Assembly: GCA_018500075.1 (NCBI GenBank)
Contig: JAHBAN010000200.1
Location: forward strand, 1-5,029
Direction of reading: 5' to 3'
DNA from: Flavobacteriia bacterium
Lineage (GTDB): Bacteria > Bacteroidota > Bacteroidia > Flavobacteriales > Flavobacteriaceae
Length of the DNA stretch: 5,029 nucleotides
Below the pieces are notes generated by a model. The model was not told where the DNA came from and searched no databases. It worked only from the letters and a program-made list of their open reading frames with translations. The position numbers and the translations under genes were made by a program. This document shows, one piece after another, positions 3,912-5,029 of this stretch; the first letter of the stretch is position 1; each line of letters begins with the position of its first letter.

Positions 3912-5029
3912 ATGCCAAGCCTCTGTCGAGATTGTTTACACCCTTTTGAAGCAGGCGCGCGCTGCCCGGCCTGCCGCAGCCCCCGGATCACAGCCCATCC
4001 GGAGCTGTTCGATCTCGCAATCGCCCATATGGATTGCGATGCCTTCTATGCCTCCGTGGAAAAGCGCGACAACCCGGCTCTGGCCGCCAAACCGGTGATC
4101 ATAGGCGGAGGCCGCCGCGGCGTTGTCTCCACCGCCTGCTATGTGGCGCGCATCCGCGGCGTGCGCTCGGCGATGCCGATGTTTCAGGCGCTCAAGCTCT
4201 GCCCGGATGCGGTCGTGGTGCCGCCCCGTATGGAGGCCTATGTCGAGGCCTCCCGCGCGATCCGCGCCATGATGGAAGAGATGACCCCCGAAATCGAACC
4301 TCTCTCGCTCGATGAAGCCTTCCTCGACCTCACCGGCACAGCGCGGCTGCATGGCCGCCCGCCGGCCATCATGCTCGCCCGCCTGATCAAACGGATGAAA
4401 GACGAGCTGGGCCTCTCCGGCTCGATCGGCCTCAGCCACAATAAATTTCTGTCCAAAGTCGCCTCCGATCTGGAGAAACCCAAGGGGTTCTCGGTCATCG
4501 GCAAGGCAGAAACCGCCGATTTTCTGCGCGACAAGCCCGTCCGGCTGATCTGGGGGGTCGGGGCCGTCTCCCAAGCCGCGCTCGACACAGCCGGCATTCA
4601 CCTGTTTTCCGATCTTTTGCGCTGGAGCGAAGCCGAGCTGACCGCGCGCTTTGGCGCGATGGGCACGCGGCTCTATTCCCTCGCCCGCGGCGAAGACGCC
4701 CGCCGCGTCTCTGCCCATGCCCCCGTCAAATCGATCTCCAAAGAAACCACCTTCGTAACAGACACCGCCGACATGGAGCTGCTCGATGGACACCTCTGGC
4801 GCCTCGCCGAGCAGGTGTCCGATCGCGCCAAAGCCCGCGGCCTCGCAGGCCAGACCGTCACCCTCAAGCTCAAAACCGCCGGCTTCAAAAGCCTTACCCG
4901 CCGCCAGACCCTACCGGACGCGACCCAAATGGCCGACACACTCTACCGCAGCGCCCGCGCCCTGTTTGAGCCACTCCATGACGCCGGCCCGTTCCGGCTG
5001 ATCGGCACCGGCCTCACCGGCCTGGTCCC
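3912..5029 (+). CDS. dinB: DNA polymerase IV (Y-family, DinB) with N-terminal four-Cys module; partial, runs off the right edge
   Basis: This is a translesion DNA polymerase that copies damaged templates with low fidelity. The visible 372 codons cover the palm/fingers: HMDCDAFYASVE at 39-50 with metal ligand Asp41 and a Tyr46 steric gate; STACYVAR at 73-80; and SLDEAFLD at 132-139 with catalytic Asp134/Glu135. SIGLSHNKFLSKVASD (171-186), a helix-hairpin-helix thumb (about 208-230) and much of the little finger (from about 270) follow. The C-terminus with any clamp-binding motif is outside. The core is preceded by about 38 extra residues with CRDC (5-8) and CPAC (18-21), a likely zinc ribbon. 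ATG 3912 is the first start after an in-frame TGA (3903-3905). Its AAGGG (3905-3909) is only 2 nt away, a poor ribosome binding site. The only later candidate, ATG 4029, would begin at the HMDCD motif and clip the first strand. The gene is divergent from the SPFH operon. Confidence 0.93.
   Translation, partial: MPSLCRDCLHPFEAGARCPACRSPRITAHPELFDLAIAHMDCDAFYASVEKRDNPALAAKPVIIGGGRRGVVSTACYVARIRGVRSAMPMFQALKLCPDAVVVPPRMEAYVEASRAIRAMMEEMTPEIEPLSLDEAFLDLTGTARLHGRPPAIMLARLIKRMKDELGLSGSIGLSHNKFLSKVASDLEKPKGFSVIGKAETADFLRDKPVRLIWGVGAVSQAALDTAGIHLFSDLLRWSEAELTARFGAMGTRLYSLARGEDARRVSAHAPVKSISKETTFVTDTADMELLDGHLWRLAEQVSDRAKARGLAGQTVTLKLKTAGFKSLTRRQTLPDATQMADTLYRSARALFEPLHDAGPFRLIGTGLTGLV

Noticed and set aside
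3902..3949. 15-codon upstream frame (ATG AAG GGC ... TGA) overlapping the dinB start
   Set aside because: It has no ribosome binding site and an unremarkable peptide; an overlap of this size is expected by chance.
3936..4793. 285-codon minus-strand frame opposite dinB
   Set aside because: It is a Gly/Asp/His-rich shadow translation; the Y-family motifs are unambiguous on the plus strand.

Overview
The window looks like a high-GC chromosomal segment from an alphaproteobacterium, most likely of the Rhodobacteraceae (Roseobacter/Rhodobacter group). The basis is the GC-rich codon use, the pyrF and ClpB sequence style, and a DNA polymerase IV with a cysteine-rich N-terminal extension that I recall from that family. 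No RNA gene, insertion sequence, CRISPR array, phage gene or integration site is visible.

Layout. The minus strand from 1 to 1266 holds the first 422 codons of the disaggregase ClpB, which runs off the left edge. A 257-bp divergent intergenic region follows, containing a near-consensus heat-shock (sigma-32 type) promoter for clpB. On the plus strand come a 90-residue protein of unknown function (1524-1796) and pyrF, encoding orotidine 5'-phosphate decarboxylase (1885-2580). They are separated by an 88-bp leader with a perfect 13-bp inverted repeat whose second arm contains the pyrF ribosome binding site. pyrF faces, across 42 bp, a two-gene minus-strand operon: an SPFH/stomatin-family membrane protein (2931-3824) and a short NfeD-family membrane protein (2623-2934), overlapping by ATGA. 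Divergent from that operon is dinB (3912 to beyond 5029), which runs off the right edge.

How the genes fit together. ClpB and the SPFH-NfeD pair both belong to protein or membrane quality control. Upstream of each I find a CTTGxx-N15-CCCCAT element with identical spacing, so they may be co-regulated by an RpoH-type sigma factor; this is inference from sequence. pyrF is a housekeeping pyrimidine gene, and dinB is a translesion polymerase with no visible LexA box in its short upstream region.

Most of the window is ordinary core genome. The points most worth a second look are the pyrF leader with its mutually exclusive stems, the putative heat-shock promoter of the SPFH-NfeD operon, and the four-cysteine N-terminal module of DinB.
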